This document shows, one piece after another, positions 46,733-55,365 of a stretch of DNA of 64,000 bases; positions within the stretch are counted from its first letter, which is position 1; every line of letters starts with the position of its first letter. The notes below the pieces were generated by a model. It made no database searches and was not told the origin of the DNA. It was given only the letters and a program-made list of their open reading frames with translations. Source of the stretch: Actinomadura hibisca NBRC 15177 (lineage in GTDB: Bacteria > Actinomycetota > Actinomycetes > Streptosporangiales > Streptosporangiaceae); contig NZ_BCRO01000027.1 in the NCBI RefSeq assembly GCF_001552635.1, forward strand, positions 62,001 through 126,000, written 5' to 3'. The position numbers and the translations under genes were made by a program.

Positions 46733-47536
46733 TCATCTGGTGGCCACGACCTGGACGTACTCGTAAGTGATCACCGCGGAGTCGCCGTGGTCCGCGGAGA
46801 AGTCGTGGAACACGGCGGTCAGGTCGTCGCGCAGACCGGCGATCTCCGTCTCCCGCGACGCTCTTGTCAGCGCGGCCTCCAGGCCGTAGCAGACGCTGAA
46901 CATCCGCGCCCAGACCTGCGGCGACGGCACCACGACCGGAAAGTCCCGCGTTCGGATCTGCAGGTCGGCGCACGGGGAGAGGATCCTGCGCACCTCGGCC
47001 TCGGCATCGGGGAGCGTGGGGATCGCCAGCCCGGTCGATCCTGGAAGGTACGACTGGATGGCCTCGAACAGGCGCCGGACCACACCGCTGTGCGTCCACA
47101 GGAGCAGGACGCACCTCCCGCCGGAACGGACGATCCGACGGAGTTCGGTGAAGGCGGCCTCATAGCCGACGTTGAACACCCGGCCGCACGCGATGATCCC
47201 CGCGTCGAAGGACGCGTCGGGGAACGGAAGCAGCTGTGGCGAGGCCGTGCGGGTGTCGACCACGAGCGCTTCCGCCTCGGCTCGCGCGGACAGCAGGTCC
47301 AGGAGGTCGGGAACGTCGTCGACGGCTGTGACCGAGGCGAATCTGCGGGCCGCGGCCAGGGCGACGTTCCCGACTCCGGCGGAGACGTCGACCACGCGCT
47401 CGCCCGGCCGCACCGCGGCTGCTTCGCACATCCTGTCGCCCAGCTCGGCGAACCGGCTGCTCAGATGCAGGTGGTCGCTCCATCGCCACCGCCGGGCGCG
47501 GTCCGTCAGCGCGGCGGGCTCATATGCTGCTGTCAT
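46733..47536 (-). CDS. SAM-dependent methyltransferase (UbiE/COQ5-like)
   Basis: A 267-residue class I methyltransferase; the ATG at 47536 is used, as the longer frame begins with TTG. The SAM-binding motif I is VVDVSAGVGNVALAAARRF, and the later segments FPDASFDAGII and LRRIVRSGGRCVLLLWT match motifs of the Methyltransf_11/25 families. N- or C-/O-methylation cannot be decided. The gene lies between an NTF2-like gene (30 bp upstream) and a P450 whose alternative ATG overlaps its stop, so it belongs to the operon. Confidence 0.85.
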   Translation of the reverse strand: MTAAYEPAALTDRARRWRWSDHLHLSSRFAELGDRMCEAAAVRPGERVVDVSAGVGNVALAAARRFASVTAVDDVPDLLDLLSARAEAEALVVDTRTASPQLLPFPDASFDAGIIACGRVFNVGYEAAFTELRRIVRSGGRCVLLLWTHSGVVRRLFEAIQSYLPGSTGLAIPTLPDAEAEVRRILSPCADLQIRTRDFPVVVPSPQVWARMFSVCYGLEAALTRASRETEIAGLRDDLTAVFHDFSADHGDSAVITYEYVQVVATR

Positions 47537-47566
47537 GCCGATACCAGTCTCCAAGGGTTCGCGTCG

Positions 47567-47920
47567 TCAGTTCGGCTGCCAGACCCGCCGCACCGGTTCG
47601 CCGTCGTAGATGAGCTCGCTGGACACGATCCGGTCCCCCTCGATCACGAGGAGCTCCACCGACCGGACCGTTGAGGCGACGCCGGGCATGTCCCAGTCGA
47701 CGAACGTGCACACCAGGGCGTCCGCGGCGAACTGGTGCCGGACGCGGACCGTGCAGGAGGGACCCACGTCCCGGGCCATGTGCCGGTAGTCCTCGGCGCT
47801 CTGGTAGGCGATGACCGGTCCGGTGAAAGTGAAGTCGTCGGCGAGCGCCACACCGGACATGTCGCCGGCGCGCTCGGTCCAGGCCCGGTAGTAGGCGCGG
47901 GCGATCTCGAGGTTGTCCAC
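47567..47920 (-). CDS. NTF2-like (SnoaL-type) protein
   Basis: The GTG at 47920 has GGGAGAGCA directly upstream. The 117-residue product shows NLEIARAYYRAWTERAGDMS, an aspartate-rich turn (ADDFTFTGPV) and closing strands (ELLVIEGDRIVSSELIYDGE). It may act as a small isomerase, cyclase or binding protein. It sits 25 bp downstream of the P450 at 47946 and 30 bp upstream of the methyltransferase, inside one operon. It is only distantly similar to the one at 28209. Confidence 0.8.
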   Translation of the reverse strand: MDNLEIARAYYRAWTERAGDMSGVALADDFTFTGPVIAYQSAEDYRHMARDVGPSCTVRVRHQFAADALVCTFVDWDMPGVASTVRSVELLVIEGDRIVSSELIYDGEPVRRVWQPN

Positions 47921-47945
47921 TGCTCTCCCCTCGCGTCGAAGACGT

Positions 47946-49151
47946 TCAGGCCGGGGTGAACTCCAGGGGGAAACTCGTCAGGGCGCGCGTGAAGACGCCG
48001 CTCTCGGTCAGGGTGACTCCGCCCACCAGCCGGATGTCGTGCATGGCGTCCAGGAGCTGGCCGACGGCGATGGTGATGGTGTTCTGCACGACCAGGGCGC
48101 CCAGGCAGAAATGGCGGCCTTTGCCAAACGTGACGATGCTGGAGCCCGAGGTGAACTGTCTGGCCGGGTCGCTCTCGGCCCGGAACGGGTCGTAGGTGTC
48201 GGGATCGAGGAACCTGGCGGGGTCCCGGTTGGCGGCCGCGACCACGCAGGCGACCGTGGACCCCGCCGGGATCACGCCACCGCTCACCTCGGCCTCCTCC
48301 TCGGTGTAGCGGAGCGTCAGGTGGGTCGGCGGACGGAGGCGGATGGCCTCGTGGTGCATCCGGTCGATGAGGGTCCGGTCCCGGCGCGCGAGTTCCAGGT
48401 AGCGCGGGTTCTCCAGCAGGCTCCGTATGGTGTTGGCGATCGCGGACATGGTGGTGTCGCTGCTGCCGGCGAAGAGGATCGCGCAGTTCGCCTGGATCTG
48501 CTGGTCCGACAGCAGGCCTCCGTCGGGCTGCACGGCGCACATGGCGGAGATGAGGTCCGCTCCCGGGCGCGCACGCCGTTCGCGGATGACCGGCCGCAGG
48601 TACTCGGTCATTGCGGCCCGCGCCGCACGGCCCGCGCTCTCGACCGCCGGATCGTTCCCGAAGTTGCCCATGTGGTCGAGGAAGGCGCGGTACCAGACCC
48701 GGAACCTGTCCAGGTCCCGCTGCGGAAGGTCCATGATCGCAACAATCGTGCTGATAGGCACGTGAGCGGCGAATTCCGCCATGAGCTCGACGGTCCCTCT
48801 GGTCCTGAACCCGTCGATCAGTTCCCTGCAGGTGCGTTCGATCCGGGGAACGACGCGGTCCTGGAGGGCCCGGCCGCGCATCGGCGTCCCGATCATCCTG
48901 CGGTTGTGGGCGTGCTCCGCGCCGTCCATCTGTCCGATGGTCCTGGCGCCCGCGACCGGCTCGATCTGCCAGTCGTAGTGCCTGGTCGTGAACGGATCGC
49001 TGGTCAGGGCGTAGGCGACGTCCTCGTACCTGCTGACCATGTAGAAACCGGTCTGCTCATGCCGGTACAGGGAGAACGACTCCCGCATCGTCGAGTAGAA
49101 GGGGTAGGGATCGGCGTCGTACTCGGCGGAGAGGATGTCCGGACCGCTCAT
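47946..49151 (-). CDS. Cytochrome P450 (401 aa), subfamily of 21047 and 45483
   Basis: The ATG at 49151 has GGGAG eight bases upstream. The N-terminus SGPDILSAEYDADPYPFYST nearly equals that of 45483. Motifs: I-helix FAGSSDTTMS, K-helix EAIR and heme loop VTFGKGRHFCLGALVVQ. The residues after the heme loop (VVQN) differ from the usual L-A-R. First gene of the five-gene operon. The DNA upstream is an IS30 remnant, so the promoter must lie within about 20-250 bp of old insertion-sequence DNA. Confidence 0.95.
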   Translation of the reverse strand: MSGPDILSAEYDADPYPFYSTMRESFSLYRHEQTGFYMVSRYEDVAYALTSDPFTTRHYDWQIEPVAGARTIGQMDGAEHAHNRRMIGTPMRGRALQDRVVPRIERTCRELIDGFRTRGTVELMAEFAAHVPISTIVAIMDLPQRDLDRFRVWYRAFLDHMGNFGNDPAVESAGRAARAAMTEYLRPVIRERRARPGADLISAMCAVQPDGGLLSDQQIQANCAILFAGSSDTTMSAIANTIRSLLENPRYLELARRDRTLIDRMHHEAIRLRPPTHLTLRYTEEEAEVSGGVIPAGSTVACVVAAANRDPARFLDPDTYDPFRAESDPARQFTSGSSIVTFGKGRHFCLGALVVQNTITIAVGQLLDAMHDIRLVGGVTLTESGVFTRALTSFPLEFTPA

Positions 49152-49169
49152 GATCGCTCCCTTGGGCGG

Positions 49170-49400
49170 CTACGCCACCAAGGTCGCCCAGCGCCCGGTG
49201 TCTGGACATGACCACTCACCGCCGAGTATTCGGGCTTTCCGGGCTTTGAGCCTTGCCCGGCGACTTCGGGTTGACCCCGACGATCGGCACGCGGCCTCGT
49301 TGCTGTGGCCCTGCCGCATGAGCTCGAAGTATGCCGCCCGCTCAGTAGCCCACTTCACCGGCCCCTGCGGCGACCGCACCCCACGAATCTCGAACCCCAA
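49170..49400 (-). pseudogene. IS30-type transposase N-terminal fragment
   Basis: The frame reads an N-terminal helix-turn-helix region, AAYFELMRQGHSNEAACRS, like IS30-family transposases. The sequence that should continue as V-G-V-N-R-K-T-G is recovered only by changing frame around 49280. The catalytic DDE domain is absent. A decayed fragment next to the operon promoter. Confidence 0.55.
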
Positions 49401-49603
49401 TACAACCCCTCACAAACTGAGGTGTTGCATCGCCTCCTAGAACCCAAGCCCGGAGCCGGCGCAGTGGTGTGCAATGTTGCCCTCGGTTGCTCCCTCAGCG
49501 GCGACTATGTGCAGGTGGGCACGGTCGGCCGGGCGTGCCTTGACGCGACCACCGGCCACATTGTGTAGGAGAAGCTCTGAATATGCCCCGCGCTGCCACA
49601 CCG

Positions 49604-50713
49604 CTACCATCGGGTGACGGTGCCCATTGCGCCGTCGAGGGTGATGATCGCGCCGTCGTGGAGTCTGTTCGTCGCGTTGGGGACGCCCAGGACGGCGGGA
49701 ATGGCTTGTTCGCGGGCGACGATCGCGGCGTGCGAGAGCACGCCTCCCGTTTCGGTGACGACACCGGCGACGATGCGGAGCAGCGGCGTCCAGGCCGGGT
49801 CGGTGAACGGACAGATGAGGATGTCGCCGGGCCGCACGCGCGTGAAGTCGCCGGGGCCACGGACGATGCGTGCGGTGCCGGTCGCGGTCCCGTGGCTGCC
49901 TGGCGTTCCGGTGAGCGCGGCGGCCGGGACGGCGTCGGAAGGTCGTGACGGTAGCGCGGCGGTGATCGGACGCGCCTGGAGGAGCCAGAGGTGGCCGTCG
50001 GAGAGCGCCCACTCGATGTCTTGTGGGCCGCCGAGTACGGCGGCGGCCTGTCCGCCCAGCGCCGCCAGTTGCGCGGCGGTCGGATCGTCGAGCGTCGGCT
50101 GGGCCCGGGCTGGCGCGGGTACCTCGCTGGTGATGAGTCGCGCGCCTCTCCGGTCCAGGCGGGTTTGCTTGTCGGCTACGGAGCGTGTGATCGTTCCGTC
50201 CCCGGCCACTCGATAGGCGTCGGGGGTGATCCTGCCTTCGACAACGCTGGGGCCTAAGCCCCACGACGCCTCGATCTCGGTCGCGCCGTTCGAGGCGGCG
50301 GTCGTGAACATCACTCCGGACACCTCGGCGTCCACGTGGCGCTGGATGATGACGGCCATCGCGGGATCCGCCGACGGCCGGTCGGCGCGGTAGGCGACGG
50401 CGCGGGGTGAGAACAGTGAGGCCCGGCAGGCGTGGACGGCCTTAGCGATCTCGCCGGCTCCCCGCACTCCGAGGAAGCTCTCGTACTGGCCCGCTGCCGA
50501 CGTCTGTGCCGTGTCCTCGCCCGTTGCCGACGATCTCACTGCCACAGGTGAGTCGCCAAGTTCGTCGAGCGCGCCTTCCAGGTCCTCGGCGGTGGTGGTG
50601 AACGGCACCACCACGCCGTCGGGGACCGGCAGGCCTGCGCGCAGCAACGCGCCGAGCGCGGCCGCCTTGCCGCCGCATGTCTCGGTGACGGCCGCCGCCA
50701 GCGGTATCAGCAT
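49604..50713 (-). CDS. PEP synthase-like protein (ATP-grasp plus swivel domain)
   Basis: The ATG at 50713 has GGAGG eight bases upstream. The 369-residue protein begins CGGKAAALGALLRAGLPVP and contains VAVRSSATGEDTAQTSAAGQ, MAVIIQRHVDAEVSGVMFT and QDIEWALSDGHLWLLQARPI, the ATP-grasp domain of PEP synthases and rifampicin phosphotransferases. It ends with the phosphohistidine swivel domain (GGVLSHAAIVAREQAIPAVL). The large substrate domain between them is absent. It is the complement of the protein at 7041, which has the middle and swivel domains but no ATP-grasp. Possibly an antibiotic-inactivating or regulatory kinase. Confidence 0.88.
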   Translation of the reverse strand: MLIPLAAAVTETCGGKAAALGALLRAGLPVPDGVVVPFTTTAEDLEGALDELGDSPVAVRSSATGEDTAQTSAAGQYESFLGVRGAGEIAKAVHACRASLFSPRAVAYRADRPSADPAMAVIIQRHVDAEVSGVMFTTAASNGATEIEASWGLGPSVVEGRITPDAYRVAGDGTITRSVADKQTRLDRRGARLITSEVPAPARAQPTLDDPTAAQLAALGGQAAAVLGGPQDIEWALSDGHLWLLQARPITAALPSRPSDAVPAAALTGTPGSHGTATGTARIVRGPGDFTRVRPGDILICPFTDPAWTPLLRIVAGVVTETGGVLSHAAIVAREQAIPAVLGVPNATNRLHDGAIITLDGAMGTVTRW

Positions 50714-50755
50714 CGTCCGCCTCCAACGTTTCGCTGACAACATTTTGGAACCCCC

Positions 50756-51115
50756 ATGTCACGCAACCAGGACGCCGACCTCGCTCAGGCCCGCCGTGTG
50801 CAGGATGCCCGCGAACGGCTCGGGCGGCTGGGCGCGGACGCGCTCGAACCTCGGCCCTGGCGGCCCGCGCCCGTCCCGTCCTCGGCCGTCGACCTCGTGC
50901 AGTTCGCCGTCTGGCGCGGCGCCGACCTGGCCGCCGACGACGTCCTGAGCGCGCTGGCCCTGCTGCCCGCCGCCCGGGGCGAGGTCGAGGGCCTGGAGTC
51001 CGCGCTGCTGTTCACGGCCCGGAGCGCGGGACCGACCTGGGCGCAGATGGCCGACGCGATGGGCTTCAACTCCCCGCAGGCCTGCCAGCAGCACCACACC
51101 CGCCTGACCACCTGA
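50756..51115 (+). CDS. Small protein with possible DNA-binding C-terminus
   Basis: A 119-residue protein, divergent from the PEP synthase-like gene by 42 bp. The C-terminal part (GPTWAQMADAMGFNSPQACQ) looks like a helix-turn-helix, and the N-terminus is charged and helical. Similar small proteins often stand next to this type of PEP-utilising enzyme in actinobacteria, so a regulatory link is likely but not shown. It is followed after 14 bp by a frameshifted winged-helix-like gene on the same strand. Confidence 0.6.
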   Translation: MSRNQDADLAQARRVQDARERLGRLGADALEPRPWRPAPVPSSAVDLVQFAVWRGADLAADDVLSALALLPAARGEVEGLESALLFTARSAGPTWAQMADAMGFNSPQACQQHHTRLTT

Positions 51116-51129
51116 CAGGACGCCGACTC

Positions 51130-51761
51130 ATGACCCGGGACTCCGCGCACGACCTGCTGGTCCTGCACGCCGTGCGCGTCACCGGGTTCGCGGACACGCC
51201 GGTGCTCGCGCGCCGCTTTGGGCTCGACGCGACCGCGACACGGGAGACGCTGTACGACGCCGAGGCGCGCGGCTGGGTACCGCACACCTCCGCCGAGACG
51301 GCAGGCTGGTCGCTGACCGAACGTGGCAAGGTCGAGAACGAGCGTCGGCTGGCCGCCGAGCTCACCGCCGTCGGCGGCACCGACGAGGCCCGCGAGGTCC
51401 ACCGCGTCTTCCTCCCGCCCAACGCCCATCTCCGCCTAGCCTGCACCCACTGGCAACTCCATCCGACCGCCACCGACCGGCCAGCCGTCAACGACCACGC
51501 CGACCCGCCTGGGACGCCGCCGTCCTGAACGAACTCGCCGACATCGACCACGCGCTGAAGCCGCTCGCCGCCCGGCTCACCAGCGTCCTGACCCGGTTCA
51601 GCGAATACGACGTCCGTTTCACCGAGGCCCTGACACGCGCCCGGGCCGGAGACCACGCACGAGTGGATGGCATCGACGTCAACTCCTGCCACCGCATCTG
51701 GTCCGAACTCCACAAGGACCTCATCGCCACCCTCGGCCTCGACCGGCGCGCCGAGTCCTGA
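51130..51761 (+). pseudogene. Winged-helix-like regulator, frameshifted
   Basis: From ATG 51130 the frame reads LLVLHAVRVTGFADTPVLAR and RETLYDAEARGWVPHTSAET, a small winged-helix-like domain, and stops at 51528. A shift of frame near 51505 restores a longer sequence (NELADIDHALKPLAARLTSV, CHRIWSELHKDLIATLGLD) ending at 51761. The two halves fit one protein of about 210 residues, so a single indel, or a sequencing error, interrupts it. Functions of such genes beside PEP-utilising enzymes are unknown. Confidence 0.6.
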
Positions 51762-51767
51762 GCCGGA

Positions 51768-52300
51768 TCAGACGCGTCGCACGCGGCGCAGCGCGAAGGC
51801 GATTAGGACTGCGCCGACCAGCAGATAAAGCCTGGTCCCGGCCAGCTGGAACGGCCAGTAGCGCTTGCGCGGCTGCTACTTGACGTCGACGTGCAGGCCG
51901 AGTCCGCCCAGGCGCACGGCCGTGTCGCCGAACGTGCCGCCCGCGCTGGTCTTCGGCGGTGCGTTCAGGCACCGGTCGAACGCGGTCCCGTCGAGCGTCC
52001 GCCCGTCCCGGACGCGCAGCGGGCTGGTCTCGCTGATCCACGCGTCGGGCTGGCCGGGCACGCGCAGCCCGCCGATCGAGGGCGCGCCGGTGATGCCGCC
52101 GAGGTTCCCGGCCTCGTTGACGGCCTGCGCGGTCATCGGCAGGCTCGTCCGCTCGGGCGGCATCAGGTGTGGCCGCACCACGTTCGACACCGCGAACTGG
52201 ATCACCAGGAAGACCACGCTGGTGAGCGCCATCGCGGGCAGCGTCCAGCGGATCAGCAGGCCGACGACGGCTCCCAGCGTGCAGGCCAGGAAGGCGGGCG
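51768..52300 (-). pseudogene. ABC transporter permease remnant with in-frame TAG
   Basis: Reading from about 52300 gives membrane segments (LGAVVGLLIRWTLPAMALTS, VVFLVIQFAVSNVV) and an extracellular loop. A TAG at 51876-51878 falls where a residue is expected within VDVK-x-QPRKRYWPFQLAG, and translation resumes in the same frame with a last membrane helix (TRLYLLVGAVLIAFALRRV) to a stop at 51768. The N-terminal half is missing. This looks like an ABC-2 type permease that has lost its front end and gained an amber codon. Confidence 0.6.
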
Positions 52301-52447
52301 CGATCCCAGCATCCGCAACGCGCCCGACGTCGGCTCCAGCAGCCCGCAGGCCAGATGCAGCAACGTCGACTTGCCCGCGCCGTTCGGCCCGGCCAGGCCC
52401 ACCACGCGCCTGGCCGGAAAGGTCAGATCGACCCCGTCCAGCGCCAC
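52300..52447 (-). pseudogene. ABC transporter ATPase N-terminal fragment
   Basis: Reads ALDGVDLTFPARRVVGLAGP followed by the Walker A motif GPNGAGKST and about 25 more residues (HLACGLLEPTSGALRMLG), then loses similarity and runs into the permease remnant in another frame. The signature and Walker B motifs are gone. A deletion joined the front of an ATPase gene to the back of its permease gene. Confidence 0.6.
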
Positions 52448-52619
52448 CCGACGCCCGTATCACTTCATCAACCCCACCGCGTCCAGGACTGGTGGGAACT
52501 CCTCATTCGGCATGTTCCCATCCTGGAAACCGGCGCGCTTCCCGGGGCACCGGCCCAAAGCGCCGTTCCGGCCGACGGCGACCGTGCTTTCGGCCGGTCC
52601 CGCGCCGCGTCACCGCGTG

Positions 52620-53061
52620 TCGGCGAACCATTCTCCCAGGCCCACGCCGCGATCCCGACCCGCTTGCGCACGCCCAGCTTGGCCTGGACGGCCGCGACGT
52701 GTCCCTTGACGGTGCTCAACGAGATGAACAGCTCCGAGGCGATCTCCTGGTTGGTGCAGCCCCGCGCCGTCGGACGGGGCCCGGCGCGCGGCGAGCCACC
52801 GAGCGTCTCCACGCGTTCGCGCATGCCGACCAGCCCGAACCCGCCGCGCTGGTGGGACCGGACGGGAACCGGGCCATCGTCGGTGACCTCGACGGTGACG
52901 CCGTGGCCGTCCCGCCCGACCACGACGACGGACCGGGCTCCGGGCGCGTGCCGCCGCCCGTTCGTCAGCGCCTCGCGGACCACGCGGTACACGGCGCCGG
53001 TCACCTCCGGCAGCCACCCGGCGGCGTCGCCGTCGCGCAGCAGGCCGACGACCCGCCGCAT
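52620..53061 (-). pseudogene. Histidine kinase ATPase end fused to LuxR-type response regulator end
   Basis: The frame starts with a histidine kinase HATPase segment of the NarX/DesK type (VYRVVREALTNGRRHAPGAR, VEVTDDGPVPVRSHQRGGFG, LVGMRERVETLGG). After P-R-A-G-P-R-P it passes directly into a response-regulator DNA-binding domain (TNQEIASELFISLSTVKGHV). The kinase front and the receiver domain are absent. A deletion between adjacent kinase and regulator genes explains it. DNA from 53062 to 53230 holds no recognisable gene. Confidence 0.6.
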
Positions 53062-53293
53062 CGCGGCCGTTGGCGCGCAGCATCACCAGGTCCTGCACGG
53101 TCGGGGAGAGCGACGACTCCTGGATGGCCAGGGCGACGCTGTGGATCCGCTTGCTGATCTTCGCGCCGAGCGGGTTGGCCGTCAGGTCGAGACGGGTTTC
53201 CGTGAGCGTTCCTCACCGTGGTGGAGGTAGACGCGCACTAGGTGCCGGCACGCGCTCCGTTGTGACAGCGCGATCCCATGACGTGGCTCACCC

Positions 53294-53974
53294 TCAGGCC
53301 GCCCGGTGGTCCTCGACGCCCAGGGTCTTGGCGGTCGGCGACGCCGGAACCTCGTCCTTGGCCGGGTAGGTGCCCAGCACCTGGTCGGAGACGGGGGTGA
53401 CGACGCCGAACCAGTAGCGCTCGTTGCGGTAGTGGTGCAGCCGGTGGCTGCGCCAGGCGATCCGGTACGGGGCGTGCTTGGGCCGGTAGGACGAGTGGAT
53501 CAGGAAGTGGGTCCACTCGTAGCCCGCGAGCAGCGTGAGCGACGTCGCCAGACCGGTCATGATCCGCCGAGGAGAGCGCAACGCCAGGGCGTTCACCACC
53601 ACCAGGCCGCCGATCGCGCCGCGGACGACGGGCATCGGGATGAACACCAGCTCGGCGTCGCGCGGGTCGCGGTGGTGCTCGCGATGCTTGCGCGACAGCA
53701 ACGGGTCGACCCGCCTGCCGCCGACCGTCTTCGGCCGCCAGTGCAGCACGTTCACGTGGACGAGCCACTCGACGAACGGCTCCAGGCCCACCACCACGGC
53801 CGGGACGATGGCGTCGGCCCGGCCCCACCGGCCCATCGCCACTCGCGCGGCCACCGCCGCCGCCGCTGCGGGCACCAGCACCTTCGGGCTCGGATGCCGG
53901 AAGAACTCCCGCGCCGCTCCGGCCAGGGTGAGTCCCGGCCGGAGCCAGGCGGTGTCGTCGTTTCGGGGGGCCAT
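53294..53974 (-). CDS. Fatty acid hydroxylase / sterol desaturase-family protein
   Basis: A 226-residue membrane di-iron protein from the ATG at 53974 (GAGGAG seven bases upstream). The histidine clusters are RKHREHH, HFLIHSS and RSHRLHH, the pattern of the fatty acid hydroxylase superfamily (H-x-x-x-H-H and H-x-x-H-H types). Membrane segments lie near residues 30-48, 55-75 and 115-145. Members hydroxylate or desaturate lipids, carotenoids or sterols. The start lies two bases beyond the FadR-type gene stop, so they are one operon. A link to the triterpenoid genes 10 kb away is possible but unproven. Confidence 0.85.
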   Translation of the reverse strand: MAPRNDDTAWLRPGLTLAGAAREFFRHPSPKVLVPAAAAAVAARVAMGRWGRADAIVPAVVVGLEPFVEWLVHVNVLHWRPKTVGGRRVDPLLSRKHREHHRDPRDAELVFIPMPVVRGAIGGLVVVNALALRSPRRIMTGLATSLTLLAGYEWTHFLIHSSYRPKHAPYRIAWRSHRLHHYRNERYWFGVVTPVSDQVLGTYPAKDEVPASPTAKTLGVEDHRAA

Positions 53975-53976
53975 GA

Positions 53977-54696
53977 TCACTCCTCGGAAAGGTGGGCCAG
54001 CACCGCCGTGTGGCCCTGCTCCAGCAACGCGACCGCGGCCGCGCGTGCGCGCTCCGGGTCGCCCGTCTCGATCCCCGCCACCAGCTCCCGGTGTGCCGCC
54101 AGGTCGCGGCGTTCCCCGAGCATCAGCAGGTCCACCAGCGAGGCCACCTGGCGGTAGGACCGCCGCAGGACGTTGAGCGACAGCCGGTAACAGACGTTGC
54201 CGGACCCCTCCACGACCAGGTCCCAGAACGCCACGTCCAGCTCGGCCATCCGCCCGACGTCGTCAGGCCCCTCGTCCAGTTCCGCCAGCAGGCCGCGCAG
54301 TCCGCGCACGACCTCCGCCGGAGCGCGCCGCGCGGCGTGCGCGGCGGCGTCGGCGCCGATCGTGGTCCGCATCTCCATCACCGACCGCACGACGACGGCG
54401 TCCAGGGAGCCGTCCGCCCCGAGGAAGAGCCGGGGCAGCAGATCGAGTCCGGACGCCGTCCGGAAGTCGCGCACCCGGGTGGCCCCGCCGTGCCGGATCT
54501 CTACGAGTCCGAGCTGGTCGAGCCGTTGCAACGCCTCGCGCAGCGCCTGCCGGTTCACCCCGAACTCCTCGGTCAGCACGCGCTCGGAGGGCAGCGCCGC
54601 GTCAGCGGGCAGCGTCCCGTCCACGATGCGCGCCGCGATCTGCTCGAAGACCGCCACCGACACCGAGGAACGCTGCACCGGCTGAAAGTCGCTCAT
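53977..54696 (-). CDS. FadR-subfamily GntR regulator
   Basis: A 239-residue regulator from ATG 54696 (another ATG two codons upstream). The winged helix reads LPSERVLTEEFGVNRQALRE, and the C-terminal FCD-type all-helical domain includes AELDVAFWDLVVEGSGN and an HRELVAGIETGD segment that usually contributes metal or ligand binding. It most likely represses itself and the coupled hydroxylase through the operator at 54734. Its ligand could be an acyl-CoA or an organic acid. Confidence 0.9.
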   Translation of the reverse strand: MSDFQPVQRSSVSVAVFEQIAARIVDGTLPADAALPSERVLTEEFGVNRQALREALQRLDQLGLVEIRHGGATRVRDFRTASGLDLLPRLFLGADGSLDAVVVRSVMEMRTTIGADAAAHAARRAPAEVVRGLRGLLAELDEGPDDVGRMAELDVAFWDLVVEGSGNVCYRLSLNVLRRSYRQVASLVDLLMLGERRDLAAHRELVAGIETGDPERARAAAVALLEQGHTAVLAHLSEE

Positions 54697-54733
54697 GCGC
54701 ATATCCTGGCCATCGACTCATCAACACGTCAAG

Positions 54734-54744
54734 TGGTCAGACCA
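54734..54744. promoter_or_regulatory. FadR-type operator TGGTCAGACCA
   Basis: The perfect dyad TGGTC-A-GACCA fits the known FadR/GntR operator pattern T-x-G-T-x-x-G-A-C-x-A. It lies 38 bp upstream of the FadR-type start and 89 bp upstream of the divergent membrane-protein gene at 54833, so it could control both. Confidence 0.65.
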
Positions 54745-54832
54745 GTTGATGTAGTTTCCACGGAAAGAGGGACATCGGTGATCGCTCCGGGGAGCGAGGC
54801 GCATTCGCACGCCCGGCTCCTACGGTGAACCC

Positions 54833-55351
54833 ATGACGGTCACAGTGAGCCGCAGCGGTCGACGCATCGCTGCATGGTGGTGGTGGCTGGTGCTGAGCGC
54901 GCCGGCCATCGCGGTGTTCGCGCCCCTGCCGTACCTGACGGCCTCGCTGGGCGACCTCGTCTCCGACGAGAACTCCGTGGCGGCCACCGACGCCGACCAG
55001 GCCGCCTGGTTGCGTGCCGTGCTCTACGTCCACATCGGCGGCGGCGCGCTGGCGCTGCTGCTGTCACCGCTCCACTTCGCCGCCCGGCTGCGCGCCCGCT
55101 CTCCACGCCTGCACCGCGCGGTGGGCCGCACGACCCTGGCCGCGATCATCGTGTCGGGCGCGGCCGGACTGGTGATGGCCCCACTGATCCCGGCCCAGAT
55201 CGCCACCGGAACCGCCGACGCCGAAGCCTTCGACCGCGCCTACCTGCTGGTCCCGCTCCTGTGCTGGGTCCCGAACCTCCTCACCGAGTACGTCCTGACC
55301 CACCGCCCGACGACTCCTCGTCCTCGCCGCAGGGAAAGAACGCCCGCCTGA
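54833..55351 (+). CDS. DUF2306-like membrane protein, probably truncated
   Basis: A 172-residue protein with four hydrophobic segments; the VHIGGGALALLLSPLHF and PRLHRAVGRTTLAAI segments resemble DUF2306 membrane proteins. The C-terminus turns abruptly into TTPRPRRRERTPA, so the last part may be lost or frameshifted. It is divergent from the FadR-type gene and shares its operator region. Function unknown. Confidence 0.6.
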   Translation: MTVTVSRSGRRIAAWWWWLVLSAPAIAVFAPLPYLTASLGDLVSDENSVAATDADQAAWLRAVLYVHIGGGALALLLSPLHFAARLRARSPRLHRAVGRTTLAAIIVSGAAGLVMAPLIPAQIATGTADAEAFDRAYLLVPLLCWVPNLLTEYVLTHRPTTPRPRRRERTPA

Positions 55352-55365
55352 CGCGTCCACACGCG

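Noticed and set aside
49464..49568. A Cys-containing peptide (CNVALGCSLSGDYVQVG...) as a possible lanthipeptide-like precursor
   Set aside because: No start with a ribosome site, no modifying enzyme nearby, and the stretch lies in IS30 relic DNA.
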